Shown piece by piece: positions 46,300 through 55,915 of a stretch of 64,000 bases of DNA. Location: positions 62,001-126,000 of the forward strand of contig JAHHHZ010000023.1 of NCBI GenBank assembly GCA_019359095.1, written 5' to 3'. A program made the position numbers and the translations under genes. Position 1 is the stretch's first letter; every line of letters begins with the position of its first letter. This DNA is from Pleurocapsa minor HA4230-MV1. Its GTDB lineage: Bacteria; Cyanobacteriota; Cyanobacteriia; Cyanobacteriales; Xenococcaceae. The notes under the pieces were generated by a model. It was given only the letters and a program-made list of their open reading frames with translations. It made no database searches and was not told the DNA's origin.

Positions 46300-47351
46300 C
46301 CCCCAATATTTTAGTTAGCATAATTATTAATAACTACAATTACGCTCGCTTTTTAGCCGAGGCAATTAATAGTGCCTTAAATCAAAGTTATGAGCAGATT
46401 GAGGTAATTGTTGTCGATGATGGTTCTACGGATAATTCTCGCCAAATTATTGCCGAATATGGCGATCGCATCATTCCTATTTTACAACCTAACGGTAAGC
46501 AAGCGGAGGCTTTCAACAGTGGTCTTGCTCGTAGTCAAGGGGAAATTATTATCTTCCTCGATTCAGATGATTATCTGTTTCCCCAAGCTGTGGCGGAGAT
46601 TGTTAAAGTTTGGAGACCCGATCTAGCGAAGGTACATTATCGCTTAAACGTCGTGAATGGTGTGGGTGAATCTCTCGGCTATTCATTACCCCAGGGTACG
46701 ATTCCTCTTACTCAGGGAAAAGTTTGGCAAATGCTGCTAGAAACTGGCAGTTACATTAGTACACCTACCAGCGGCAATGCTCTAAGTCGTCAGGTGTTAA
46801 GCAATTTGTTTCCCATTCCCAAGGAATACAAGCTGAGCGCTGATGATTACCTATCTTTTCAAGTGCCATTTTACGGTGAAGTAATGGCGATTGACCATGC
46901 TCTAGGCGTTTATCGAGTTCACGATAATAACCAGTGGGCATTGTCTACGGTGACAGGCGATCGCTTTTTACGGTTTGTCCGTCATGATCTCCAAAATTTT
47001 GCTTTGCTAACCAACAAAGCTCAAGAACTGGGTTATCAGGTTCCTCCAGACTTAGAGCAGCGTTCTATTGGTCGGCTGTGGTCAAGAATTATTTCCTTAA
47101 GGCTCAATGCCCAGACTCATCCTGTGCCGAGCGATCGCTCAGTAAAGCTAATTTATCAAGGAATCAGAAGTCTTTGGAAATATTCTAACTTTAACTTGCC
47201 TAAGCGCATCTTTTATAGTCTTTGGTTTATTTGGGTGGGCTTAATGCCTTTAACCCTAGCCAAGCCAGCTATTTCCTGGTTGTATGCTCCCCAACATCGT
47301 CCAAAATTGATTAGCTGGACGACTACTAAACTTCGAGCTTTAATCAGTTAA
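46296..47351 (+). CDS. GT2 family glycosyltransferase
   Basis: The 351-residue enzyme has an N-terminal GT-A domain: VSIIINNYNYARFL, VIVVDDGSTDNS with the nucleotide-binding DDG, and FLDSDDYL, the metal-binding motif. The C-terminal third has a basic, hydrophobic stretch (IFYSLWFIWVGLMPLTLA, about 305-322) that may anchor it to the membrane. Its ATG overlaps the stop of the 38-residue gene. It probably adds one sugar to the repeat unit; donor and linkage are unknown. Confidence 0.88.
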   Translation: MTPNILVSIIINNYNYARFLAEAINSALNQSYEQIEVIVVDDGSTDNSRQIIAEYGDRIIPILQPNGKQAEAFNSGLARSQGEIIIFLDSDDYLFPQAVAEIVKVWRPDLAKVHYRLNVVNGVGESLGYSLPQGTIPLTQGKVWQMLLETGSYISTPTSGNALSRQVLSNLFPIPKEYKLSADDYLSFQVPFYGEVMAIDHALGVYRVHDNNQWALSTVTGDRFLRFVRHDLQNFALLTNKAQELGYQVPPDLEQRSIGRLWSRIISLRLNAQTHPVPSDRSVKLIYQGIRSLWKYSNFNLPKRIFYSLWFIWVGLMPLTLAKPAISWLYAPQHRPKLISWTTTKLRALIS

Positions 47352-47468
47352 AAACCTTGGCAACATTTGTCAGAGCTTTATCTTGGGGATATTAAGCAAA
47401 TGTAAATGAGATCTGATCATAGATGAGAACGATTCTAATTGCAATAGTTATATGTAACTGTATCGATT

Positions 47469-48836
47469 ATGTTTAATAGTGCCGAATCAATTAGTAAAAG
47501 GTCGAAAGAGAATTTAGCTGGGGCAAATAATACTAACTTCATCATTTTTGCTTTTTGCCTTGTTTTTTATGGGCGAATTTTTATTACTTTAACTTCGGCT
47601 CCACCAATTTTGATTCATGCTCATTTTGTCATTGTTCCTCTGGTTCTGGGAATTGCTTTAGCTACGGCAACTGCCAAAAATCCACAGCAAACTATACTAG
47701 TACGTTCTTTGCTCTGGGGCATGTTGATTTTTCTGGTCACAATTTTAGTTAGTGCCATCTGGAATCGAGCTGGCTTTATCAACGCCGTTGTCAGCTTCAT
47801 GATGCTGGGGGAGCCAATGATGTTTTTAGTGGCTATTGTCTGTATTCCAATGTCAGCAAGATTTTTTAGGCGGCTTAAAAGCTGGTTTATGGCATCGGTA
47901 GCGATCAACTTTTTGCTAGCTGCGGGGCAAAAACCGCTGATTGATGGCGGAAAAATTGATGCCCAAGGATTTGATGGTACTGATGGTTGTGGTGGAGTAT
48001 TTTTTGTCTCAGGCGCGGGTAATTATGTATCGGCATCGGTATCTATTGCCTTTGCTATTTACTTTTTGGCAAACGGCAAAAACTTTCCCCTTTGGATTAG
48101 AGTTACGACGATTTTGGCAGCGTCTTGGCAACTACTATTTTCTGATTCAAAACAGCTGATCTTAGCCTATTCTTTAGCCTGGATAATTCTAATTATCTTT
48201 AATTTTCAAGACGTGGGTAAAACCATCAAGCTGCTACTGGGCATTATGGTTACTGGGTTGATTTTCTTCTGGTGTGTGCAAAATTTAGAGGCGTTTAATG
48301 CTTTTACCGCTTGGGCGAGACCAGAGTTGTATGGAAAAAATGGCGATGCTTGGTTCACTAAATTTTATTCCCTCAAAGCAATCTTGGCTGAGTTTAAATC
48401 TCCAGCCAACTGGCTATTTGGCTTGGGCCCTGGTCATACTGTAAGCCGTTTGGGAGCTTGGTTTATGCAGGACTACAGCCTGATTCTTGAACCTTTAGGG
48501 GCAACTAGCACCTCTATTGGGATAAGGTCTCGCGAGTTTATTGATAGTTTTTGGTTAGCTACTGGTTCTAGTCTATTTAGTCCTGTTTTTAGCTGGGCGG
48601 GAATTTGGGGTGATATTGGACTATTGGGTCTAGGAGGCTATCTGTATTTAGCCTATGTAATTTGGCAATCTTTTGGCTTAGATAATTCCTTAAAAATTAC
48701 TTTACTGGCGACTCTGGTTTTAGGGTTTATTTTTACTCAGCTTGAAGAACCTGGCTATATGCTGTTTCTTTCGATGTTGCTGGGGCTAGCCTGGCATGAA
48801 AGACGGCTGAAATTTGAGCAGCAGGCGCAAGTTTAA
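47469..48836 (+). CDS. O-antigen ligase/Wzy-like polysaccharide polymerase
   Basis: The 455-residue integral membrane protein has about eleven helices and a large outside loop in the second half (about 265-370). That loop contains the FGLGPGHTVSR stretch, in the position where Wzy/WaaL-type proteins have their conserved loop residues. Sequence conservation in these proteins is low, so the call rests on topology, length and position among glycosyltransferases. It would polymerise lipid-linked repeat units on the outer face of the inner membrane. It is followed 23 bases later by a GT4 gene. Confidence 0.7.
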   Translation: MFNSAESISKRSKENLAGANNTNFIIFAFCLVFYGRIFITLTSAPPILIHAHFVIVPLVLGIALATATAKNPQQTILVRSLLWGMLIFLVTILVSAIWNRAGFINAVVSFMMLGEPMMFLVAIVCIPMSARFFRRLKSWFMASVAINFLLAAGQKPLIDGGKIDAQGFDGTDGCGGVFFVSGAGNYVSASVSIAFAIYFLANGKNFPLWIRVTTILAASWQLLFSDSKQLILAYSLAWIILIIFNFQDVGKTIKLLLGIMVTGLIFFWCVQNLEAFNAFTAWARPELYGKNGDAWFTKFYSLKAILAEFKSPANWLFGLGPGHTVSRLGAWFMQDYSLILEPLGATSTSIGIRSREFIDSFWLATGSSLFSPVFSWAGIWGDIGLLGLGGYLYLAYVIWQSFGLDNSLKITLLATLVLGFIFTQLEEPGYMLFLSMLLGLAWHERRLKFEQQAQV

Positions 48837-48859
48837 ATTTATTAATATTTTATCTTCTT

Positions 48860-50053
48860 ATGTCTAATACTATTAAGCTCCACAATGACCCAAAGCTTGA
48901 AAAAGCTACTCCAGCAACAAAATTACGGGTTTTGTTTATCAGCCATACCTACGTAGTAGGAGTTAACCAGGGTAAGCTAAAAGCGATCGCCGATACAGGA
49001 GTAGAGGTTGCTTTGCTAGCTCCTAGTAACTGGCAGGCTCTGGAATGGAAACGTGTCATTAAGCTGGAAACTCCCTTTCCTGAAATCAAAACTTACTCGG
49101 CACCAGTTTTGTTCTCTGGCAGAGTCGGAGCGCATATTTATAACCCCTGGAAGATTTGGCAGGTAATTAATGACTTTAAACCTGATGTGATCCAGGTGGA
49201 AGAAGAGATTTTTTCGCTATCTGCTCTGGAAGTCGCTTTTTGGGCTAAGTTATGCCGTAAGCCGATGGTGGTATTTGGCTGGGAGAATCAATTGCGCTCT
49301 TTATCGTTCCTGCGTCGTGGGATACGGAACTTTGTCATGGGGGCGACCAACCTCTATCTAGCTGGTAATCAGGATGGTGCTGAGGTGATGCGAAGCTGGA
49401 ATTATCAGGGACAAATTGAGGTCATGCCGCAAATGGGAGTGGATACGGAGTTATTTACTCCCCCTGCGCAAAAATCGCCAGAAGATCGGGATCGGGTAAA
49501 TATTGGTTTTCTGGGGCGATTAGTTCCCGAAAAAGGGCTAGATATCCTATTGGCTGCCGTGAGCCAGCTTCAACAGCAGGATTTAGATTTTCAGGTTACT
49601 CTGTGCGGTTCTGGCCAGAGCGAGGCAGACTTACGTGAGGCAGCTAAAAATCAGCAGATTGCCGAGCGGTTAACCTGGCGTGGTGCTGTACCTCATGAAG
49701 CGGCACCCATTGAGTTAAGCAAATTTGATGTTTTGGTATTGCCTTCTCGTACTATTGCTACCTGGAAAGAACAGTTCGGTCACGTAATTATTGAAGCCAT
49801 GGCTATGGGTATTGCCGTAGTAGGCTCTAACTGTGGAGAGATTCCCCATGTAATTGCTAGGGATGACTTGATTTTTCCTGAAGGAAATCCAGTAGCTTTA
49901 GCCGAAATTTTAAAACGGCTCATTTGTGATCGCAATTGGCGCGAGGAAATGGGGAACTATGGAATAGAGAGAGTAAAACAACATTATTCTCACGAACGAA
50001 TTGCCCAAAGATTAGTCGAGCAGTGGCAAAAATTAATTCCCGCATTAAAGTAA
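48860..50053 (+). CDS. GT4 family glycosyltransferase
   Basis: The 397-residue GT-B enzyme opens with KLRVLFISHTYV. The C-terminal nucleotide-sugar domain shows NIGFLGRLVPEKGLDILL (near 212-229) and the E-x7-E region KEQFGHVIIEAMAMG with GEIPHVI. It is a retaining transferase in the cytoplasm, probably acting on the exopolysaccharide repeat unit. Only three bases separate its stop from the acyltransferase start, so the two are surely co-transcribed and probably coupled. Confidence 0.9.
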   Translation: MSNTIKLHNDPKLEKATPATKLRVLFISHTYVVGVNQGKLKAIADTGVEVALLAPSNWQALEWKRVIKLETPFPEIKTYSAPVLFSGRVGAHIYNPWKIWQVINDFKPDVIQVEEEIFSLSALEVAFWAKLCRKPMVVFGWENQLRSLSFLRRGIRNFVMGATNLYLAGNQDGAEVMRSWNYQGQIEVMPQMGVDTELFTPPAQKSPEDRDRVNIGFLGRLVPEKGLDILLAAVSQLQQQDLDFQVTLCGSGQSEADLREAAKNQQIAERLTWRGAVPHEAAPIELSKFDVLVLPSRTIATWKEQFGHVIIEAMAMGIAVVGSNCGEIPHVIARDDLIFPEGNPVALAEILKRLICDRNWREEMGNYGIERVKQHYSHERIAQRLVEQWQKLIPALK

Positions 50054-50056
50054 TTT

Positions 50057-51136
50057 ATGAGCGAAACATCTAGAGCAGCAGGTATCGATCTGTGTCGTGG
50101 GTTAGCAGCCTTCGCCGTGATTTTAGTCCACTCAGGAGATGAAACTTGGGGAGTCCCAATCAGCGATCGCGCTATTCAATTTCGCCATTTATTTTATTTT
50201 GCCGTACCGTTTTTTTTGGCAGCATCTTTTTACTTTAGTACGAAAAGAACGCCGTTAAAGATTAATCGTGCTTTTTGGCAAAAAAAAATCCAGCGGATCG
50301 TCGTGCCATATCTATTGTGGAGCTTACTTTATGTTGTGGTTAAATTGGCGATCGCTTTTCTAACTCAAGAAACAGCACAAATCCCGCAATTACTAGCAGA
50401 TCCTGTAGCGATTGTTTTCCTGGGAGGCGCTTCTTATCATTTATATTTTATGCCTCTTTTAATAGCTGGGACGACGCTGTTGTATCTGGCAAATTATCTT
50501 AGCCAGGTAAAATATTCAGTTTTTCTGCTGTCGTTTTTGACTACAGTCAGCATTTTGCTCTATCAGCTGTTGATCGTCTCTAAAAATGACTTTAATCTTG
50601 GTGACTATAATGCTTTTGCGCAGTTATTTCCAGTTCTTGGGGATAATATTTTGGCTCAAATCTGGAGATGCATTTTAGTTAACCTGGCGTGGTTAATTAG
50701 ATGTTTTCCTTACTTGGCGATCGCTCTATTGCTCCAGGCAATCTTGAGCAAAGATCGGCAGTGGCTCTATCAACCAGCAAATGTAACTGCAATATTTTTG
50801 GTTTTTTTACTAGTTGATATTCTGGGTGCTAAGTATTTACCTGATGCTTTGAGTGAGCTATTAATTGCTTACTCTTTGTTGCTGTTTGGGATTGCGGTTT
50901 CTCAATTTATTTCTAACAGCAAGTTAATTACTAATCTCGGCTTGTGTTCTTTTGGGATTTACTTGATACATCCTCTGGTCAAAAGTGTAGTCGAGATTTT
51001 ACTGGCAAAAATACCGCAAGTTACCCAAAGCGTTTCGATTGTATCAATGTTGATTTACGCTATCTCTAGTTTTTTACTTAGCTGGCTGGCGATCGCCTTA
51101 ATGCAAAAAAATAAGCTGATTGCTCAATATATCTAG
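50057..51136 (+). CDS. Acyltransferase-3 family membrane protein (sugar O-acyltransferase)
   Basis: The 359-residue protein has about ten helices. The family start RAAGIDLCRGLAAF with ILVHSG (about 6-26) holds the conserved Arg and His of the acyltransferase-3 fold, and SFGIYLIHPLV lies near 301-311. Such proteins transfer acetyl or similar groups to surface sugars across or at the membrane. In this position it probably O-acetylates the exopolysaccharide or its precursor. It starts 3 bases after the GT4 gene before it. Confidence 0.88.
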   Translation: MSETSRAAGIDLCRGLAAFAVILVHSGDETWGVPISDRAIQFRHLFYFAVPFFLAASFYFSTKRTPLKINRAFWQKKIQRIVVPYLLWSLLYVVVKLAIAFLTQETAQIPQLLADPVAIVFLGGASYHLYFMPLLIAGTTLLYLANYLSQVKYSVFLLSFLTTVSILLYQLLIVSKNDFNLGDYNAFAQLFPVLGDNILAQIWRCILVNLAWLIRCFPYLAIALLLQAILSKDRQWLYQPANVTAIFLVFLLVDILGAKYLPDALSELLIAYSLLLFGIAVSQFISNSKLITNLGLCSFGIYLIHPLVKSVVEILLAKIPQVTQSVSIVSMLIYAISSFLLSWLAIALMQKNKLIAQYI

Positions 51137-51195
51137 CATCTCTAGATTTGATTTTGGTAGTAAAAATAAAGGTTTTAAATTATTGAGGAGGATAA

Positions 51196-52341
51196 ATGAG
51201 GATAGCGATTGTCAGACGAGAGCCAAAAGTTGCTTTTAGTATGGATGTTTATGCTGATAACTTGGTTGCTGAACTAAAAGAGCTTAGACCAGATTGGGAG
51301 ATTCTAGAAATAGCTCCTCAACCCTGGAGTAAGAATCTAGAGAATCTTTGGCGTACAGGCAATCCTATCCGCAAGTATTATGAGCGTTTTTACCATCATC
51401 CGAAAGCTGTTAAACAAGTAGATGCCGATTTGTTCCACATTATCGATCACTCTGATGCTCACATTGCTTATGGACTAAAAAAGATCGGCAAGCCTGTGGT
51501 AGTTACCTGTCACGATTTAGTGCAGTTTATCTATCCTGAAATTATGAAAAATCAAGCTCGCTTTCCCGCCTTCAGCCTGGCGGTTTGGCAATATTGTGTC
51601 AAGGGAATTACTTTGGCCGATCGCACTATTGCTGTTTCGAGTAACACTGCCAAAGATGTCGCTCATTGGTTAAACATCGCTCCAGATAAAATCGCGGTCG
51701 TTCCTAATGGTGTGGATACAGTATTTGATCTAATAGACAAGAAAGTATTAGCTGACTGGAAGCAACAACATACTAAATCGCCAGACGAGATTTGTCTGCT
51801 GCATGTAGGCTCTAATCAACAGCGCAAAAATATTGAAACGGTCTTAAAAGTAATTAAGGCGATCGTCGAGCAAGATATCCCTGTTCGTCTGTGGAAAGTT
51901 GGCGGGGATCTTTACCCCGAACAGGAGCAATATATCGCAGCTAATAATTTAGGCGAACATATTACTTTGGTCAGCAATCCAGAACCACAGACTTTGATTA
52001 ACTTTTACAATGCTGCTGATGTTCTAGTCGCTCCTTCTCTTTATGAAGGTTTTGGGCTGACTGTTTTAGAAGCCATGGCTTGCGGTACACCGACAATTAC
52101 TAGCAATGTTTCCTCAATCCCTGAAGTCGCAGGGGATGCCGCCGTTTTAGTCGCTCCTACCGACGTTGTTGCCATAACTGAAGCCGTATTGCGCATCAAT
52201 CGAGATCGGGCTTTTCGTCAAGATCTCATTGACCGAGGGTTAGCCAGAGTAAAAGAGTTTAGCTGGAAAAAAACCGCTGAGCAAACAGCCCAGCTATATG
52301 AGCAGGTCGTTAAATCAAAAAGTAACGCACTTATGGGTTAG
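51196..52341 (+). CDS. GT4 family glycosyltransferase
   Basis: The 381-residue GT-B enzyme. The first half contains VVTCHDLVQFIYPE and AVSSNTAKDVA; the second has LLHVGSNQQRKNIETVL and the donor-binding PSLYEGFGLTVLEAMACG with NVSSIPEVAGDAA. The sequence resembles mannosyl- or rhamnosyl-transferases of capsule loci. It has the best ribosome-binding site in the locus, GAGGAGGA at 51184-51191, six bases before the ATG, so it may be strongly translated. It works in the cytoplasm on the repeat unit. Confidence 0.9.
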   Translation: MRIAIVRREPKVAFSMDVYADNLVAELKELRPDWEILEIAPQPWSKNLENLWRTGNPIRKYYERFYHHPKAVKQVDADLFHIIDHSDAHIAYGLKKIGKPVVVTCHDLVQFIYPEIMKNQARFPAFSLAVWQYCVKGITLADRTIAVSSNTAKDVAHWLNIAPDKIAVVPNGVDTVFDLIDKKVLADWKQQHTKSPDEICLLHVGSNQQRKNIETVLKVIKAIVEQDIPVRLWKVGGDLYPEQEQYIAANNLGEHITLVSNPEPQTLINFYNAADVLVAPSLYEGFGLTVLEAMACGTPTITSNVSSIPEVAGDAAVLVAPTDVVAITEAVLRINRDRAFRQDLIDRGLARVKEFSWKKTAEQTAQLYEQVVKSKSNALMG

Positions 52342-52419
52342 ATCGACAAGTTTATTCTTATTTACAGCGAATTTAAATATTAAACATTATTAAACATTTA
52401 TTGTTACTGCCTAAATCAA

Positions 52420-53658
52420 ATGAAAGTCTTATTATCAGCATATTCATGTGAACCAGGAAAGGGGTCGGAACGAGGAGTTGGCTGGAATATCGCCAAGGAA
52501 GTGGCGAAACATCATCAGGTCTGGGTTTTGACTCGTCCAGATGAGAGTAAAGACGCGATTGAGGCAGAGTTAAAACAAAACCCCATTCCCAATCTTCAGT
52601 TTGTTTATTTTACTCTCCCCTTTTGGCAAGATAGTTTACGCTGGGGGCAATCTGGAGCGATACAGCTACACTATTATCTCTGGCAAATCCAGGCATACTT
52701 TGTCGCACAAAAACTACATCGGCATATAAACTTTGATCTGGCTCATCATATTACCTTTGTCCGCTATTCCGTTCCCAGCTTATTGTCTTTATTGCCAATT
52801 CCCTTTGTTTGGGGGCCTGTGGGTGGTGGAGAATCAGCTCCCGCTAAATTTTGGGTTGATTTTAGTGGCAAGAACAAGCTTTACGAATATCTGCGGCTAA
52901 TTTGGCGTGGTATTGGTGAACTAGATCCCCTGACTCGCTTGACCGCTCGCAAGAGTGCGATCGCTTTTGCTACCACTAAAGATACGGCAAAAAAACTCAG
53001 TAAATTGGGCGCACCACAGATTAAACAAGCTGCTGATACGGGAATTGCTCAGATAGAAATTGAACGACTCAGGCAATGTCCTTCCCCCACAGTTAATCCC
53101 AGTCGATTTATTAACGTTGCTCGTCTGCTGCACTGGAAGGGAATTTATTTAGGGTTGCGAGCCTTTGCCGAAGCTAACTTAACCGATGCGGAGTATTGGA
53201 TAGTCGGGGAAGGGCCAGAACAGAAAAAGCTTGAGCATCTGGCGCAAGAGTTAAACATTGCCGAACGAGTAACGTTTTTTGGCCTGTTGGATCGCCAAGA
53301 AGTTTTAATCAAGCTGGGACAGTCTTCTGCTTTAGTTCATCCGAGCCTGCACGATACAGGTGGCTGGGTGATTTTAGAAGCTATGGCATCAGGCAGACCA
53401 ATTCTTTGTTTGGATTTAGGAGGGCCTGGAGAAACCGTAACCCCTGATATCGGCATCAAAGTTCCTGCTCATGATCCTGAACAGGCAGTAAGAGATCTGG
53501 CCAAAGCCATGGTGAAACTAGCCCAAAACCCAGATTTATGTGTGCAAATGGGCAAAATAGGACAGCAGCGGATTCAAGAGCTTTATAGCTGGTCGGCTAA
53601 AGGCAAGTGGCTGTCTGAAGTTTATCAAGAATGCGTTGATGAGTTTCACCACCGCTAA
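52420..53658 (+). CDS. GT4 family glycosyltransferase
   Basis: The 412-residue GT-B enzyme starts KVLLSAYSCEPGKGSE, a typical opening of one GT4 group found in cyanobacterial and proteobacterial exopolysaccharide loci. Later come RFINVARLLHWKGI, YWIVGEGPEQKKLE and the donor-site HPSLHDTGGWVILEAMASG with DLGGPGE. Its first half also has the GPVGGGES loop (near 131-138). The sugar specificity is unknown. It is followed by a heptamer tandem repeat and the lipoprotein gene. Confidence 0.88.
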   Translation: MKVLLSAYSCEPGKGSERGVGWNIAKEVAKHHQVWVLTRPDESKDAIEAELKQNPIPNLQFVYFTLPFWQDSLRWGQSGAIQLHYYLWQIQAYFVAQKLHRHINFDLAHHITFVRYSVPSLLSLLPIPFVWGPVGGGESAPAKFWVDFSGKNKLYEYLRLIWRGIGELDPLTRLTARKSAIAFATTKDTAKKLSKLGAPQIKQAADTGIAQIEIERLRQCPSPTVNPSRFINVARLLHWKGIYLGLRAFAEANLTDAEYWIVGEGPEQKKLEHLAQELNIAERVTFFGLLDRQEVLIKLGQSSALVHPSLHDTGGWVILEAMASGRPILCLDLGGPGETVTPDIGIKVPAHDPEQAVRDLAKAMVKLAQNPDLCVQMGKIGQQRIQELYSWSAKGKWLSEVYQECVDEFHHR

Positions 53659-53700
53659 CTACAGCAGTTTTCAATTGAGTAGACACATTAATTTATCGAA

Positions 53701-53728
53701 GTAATGGGTAATGGGTAATGGGTAATGG
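53701..53728. repeat. GTAATGG heptamer, four exact units
   Basis: Four perfect tandem copies of GTAATGG in the 165-base gap between the GT4 gene and the lipoprotein gene. A degenerate relative lies at about 15975-15992. Confidence 0.85.
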
Positions 53729-53823
53729 GTTCTATCAACTGAAATTCGCTGTAACTTCTATTCATTGCTAACTCTAGAGACAGAGATAACTTTAGCTGTT
53801 GGCTTCACTACTAATTTTGCGTT

Positions 53824-55767
53824 ATGTCAATCAAAAAACTAAGAGCTGTAATTATTTTCGTAGGTGCTATTACCAGTTTAGGAATGTCTGGATGTGAAGC
53901 AGGGGGATATGAACTGGAGGGATATTTTGTCTCATCCCAAGGTTCGGATGATAATCCTGGCACGATTAAGCAACCTTTCAAAACAATTCAAAAATGTGCG
54001 GATGCAGTTCAGCCAGGATCTACCTGCTGGATTAGACAGGGAACTTATCGGGAAACGGTTCGACCCCTGACTTCTGGTTTTGACCAAGAGCCGATTACTT
54101 TTGCTGCCTATAAATCAGAACAGGTAACAATTTCGGGTACAGAATTAGTTCCTAACTGGTCGCCAGATCGTGATGCCGTTTATCGAGCCAAGGCTAAGTT
54201 ACCCGTTAATGGCTACAGCGATACGGGATTTTTTGCCAATCAAATATTTGTCGGGGGAAAAATGATGCCCGAAGCTCGTTTGCCCAATCTCAGTCCAGAA
54301 CATGATTTTTTACGTCCTAATCTTTTGGGTGGTGGCGTAGAAAGTTTGGGGGGAACGACGGCAAAAATTCAGAATGAAGCAATTCCCGAACTGACTGAAG
54401 GCTGGAAAGGTGGCAGAGTTTGGGCTAATGAATGGTACACTACCCGCACTGGAGAGATAACTGGAGGAACGGCAACGCAACTACTAGCAGAAATGACTGC
54501 TGCCTGGGATCGAGGTGCATATTGGTTTTATCTCTTTGGCAAGCGGGAGCTACTAGACGATCGCGGTGAATGGTTTTATGACGGCAACAATCAGGAGCTT
54601 TACCTCTGGTCTCCTGACAATCAAGCTCCCAAAACAGTAGAAGTAAAGCAGCGCAATCTAGCCTTTGATTTGAGCGATCGCTCTTTTATTACTATCCGCA
54701 ATCTCAATCTGTTTGCCAATACAATTACTACTAGCGATCGCAGTAGTGGCATAATCATCGACGGAGTTCGCGCTAAATATGTCTCCCATCACATGACTCT
54801 ACCACCTCCACCAGAGTCAGAAAAAGCCTATGAATCTGATGATGCAATGTTCTTAGCAGCTCATGCTCACGATACGGGCATTCAGCTACGAGGTAGCAAT
54901 CATGTCTTGAAGAACTCTGTTATTGACTGGAGTTCGGGTAATGGAGTCTTGTTAGAAGGAAACAATCATCAGGTAATTAATAACATTATTGTTAATACCA
55001 ACTATCAGGTTACTTATGCGGCTCCTGTCAGAATTAACGGCAATGGTCATCAAATTAGCCACAATACGATTAAGCGCACTGGTCGAGATGCAATGAACTT
55101 TGATTGGCATACCGCTGGCACTGATGGTCGCAACCTAGAAATTTCCTACAATGATATTTCTGAATTTGGCATGTTGAGTACGGATTTAGGGGCAATTTAT
55201 GTCTGCTGTCACATCAACTTGGAAGGCGGTTCAATTAATCATAACTGGATTCATGATGCTCAGTCTTTCAGTCCGTTTTGGGGTACTCGCGGTATTTATT
55301 TGGATCTGGAAACTTTTAACAGCACCGTTCATCACAACGTTGTCTGGAACTTAAACGGTAGCGATCATAACTACGGCATTGTCGCTGGCAGTCCCAGGGG
55401 ATATGACCGAGTGTTTAATAATACTTTTTTAGGCAAGGTCTGGCTAGAGGGAGAAAATGTTGAAGCCCGCAATAACATCTTTGCCTCCTCTGAAAGTATT
55501 GGTGCTAAAAGCAAATCGAATAATTTGTTTATTGATACCGACGCTAAATTTACGCGATCGCCTCAAGCAGAAACTAAGTCTCTTTCTGGTACTACTGCCG
55601 ATTTTACATTACAAAAAGATTCCCCCGCGATCGATGTTGGAATTGAAATTCCCCAAATTACGGCTGATTTTACGGGCAAATCTCCAGATGTTGGTGCTTA
55701 TGAACACAATACTCCTGCCTGGAAAGCTGGATCGAGCTTAAAATACGATTTTGAGAGTAACTATTAA
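53824..55767 (+). CDS. Right-handed parallel beta-helix lipoprotein, possible polysaccharide-active enzyme
   Basis: The 647-residue exported protein has a signal peptide ending in a lipobox-like LGMSGC with the lipid-attachment Cys24. Residues 37-80 (SSQGSDDNPGTIKQPFKTI, then RQGTYRETV) are the DUF1565/pectate-lyase-like entry strand. From about 285 to 600 come many short NH(Q/D)..N.I repeats, a right-handed beta-helix, as in NosD, alginate epimerases and polysaccharide lyases. Located in the exopolysaccharide operon and tethered to a membrane, it probably binds, cuts or epimerises the product. No catalytic residue set can be named with confidence. Confidence 0.8.
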   Translation: MSIKKLRAVIIFVGAITSLGMSGCEAGGYELEGYFVSSQGSDDNPGTIKQPFKTIQKCADAVQPGSTCWIRQGTYRETVRPLTSGFDQEPITFAAYKSEQVTISGTELVPNWSPDRDAVYRAKAKLPVNGYSDTGFFANQIFVGGKMMPEARLPNLSPEHDFLRPNLLGGGVESLGGTTAKIQNEAIPELTEGWKGGRVWANEWYTTRTGEITGGTATQLLAEMTAAWDRGAYWFYLFGKRELLDDRGEWFYDGNNQELYLWSPDNQAPKTVEVKQRNLAFDLSDRSFITIRNLNLFANTITTSDRSSGIIIDGVRAKYVSHHMTLPPPPESEKAYESDDAMFLAAHAHDTGIQLRGSNHVLKNSVIDWSSGNGVLLEGNNHQVINNIIVNTNYQVTYAAPVRINGNGHQISHNTIKRTGRDAMNFDWHTAGTDGRNLEISYNDISEFGMLSTDLGAIYVCCHINLEGGSINHNWIHDAQSFSPFWGTRGIYLDLETFNSTVHHNVVWNLNGSDHNYGIVAGSPRGYDRVFNNTFLGKVWLEGENVEARNNIFASSESIGAKSKSNNLFIDTDAKFTRSPQAETKSLSGTTADFTLQKDSPAIDVGIEIPQITADFTGKSPDVGAYEHNTPAWKAGSSLKYDFESNY

Positions 55768-55813
55768 TTAATATATAGCCCTACGTAACAACGTTAGGAC
55801 ATCTTTGAAATAC

Positions 55814-55880
55814 TACTTCCTATTTCCTATTTCCTATTTCCTATTTCCTATTTCCTATTTCCTACTTACGAGCCGATTAC
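55814..55880 (+). repeat. TATTTCC heptamer tandem repeat with conserved flank
   Basis: One TACTTCC and six exact TATTTCC units (55814-55862), then TACTTACGAGCCGATTAC (55863-55880). It matches the 16047-16119 copy, flank included, although the loci are 40 kb apart. Confidence 0.82.
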
Positions 55881-55915
55881 TATTAATGTCCTAATCTAAC
55901 TTTGTACGACTATAT

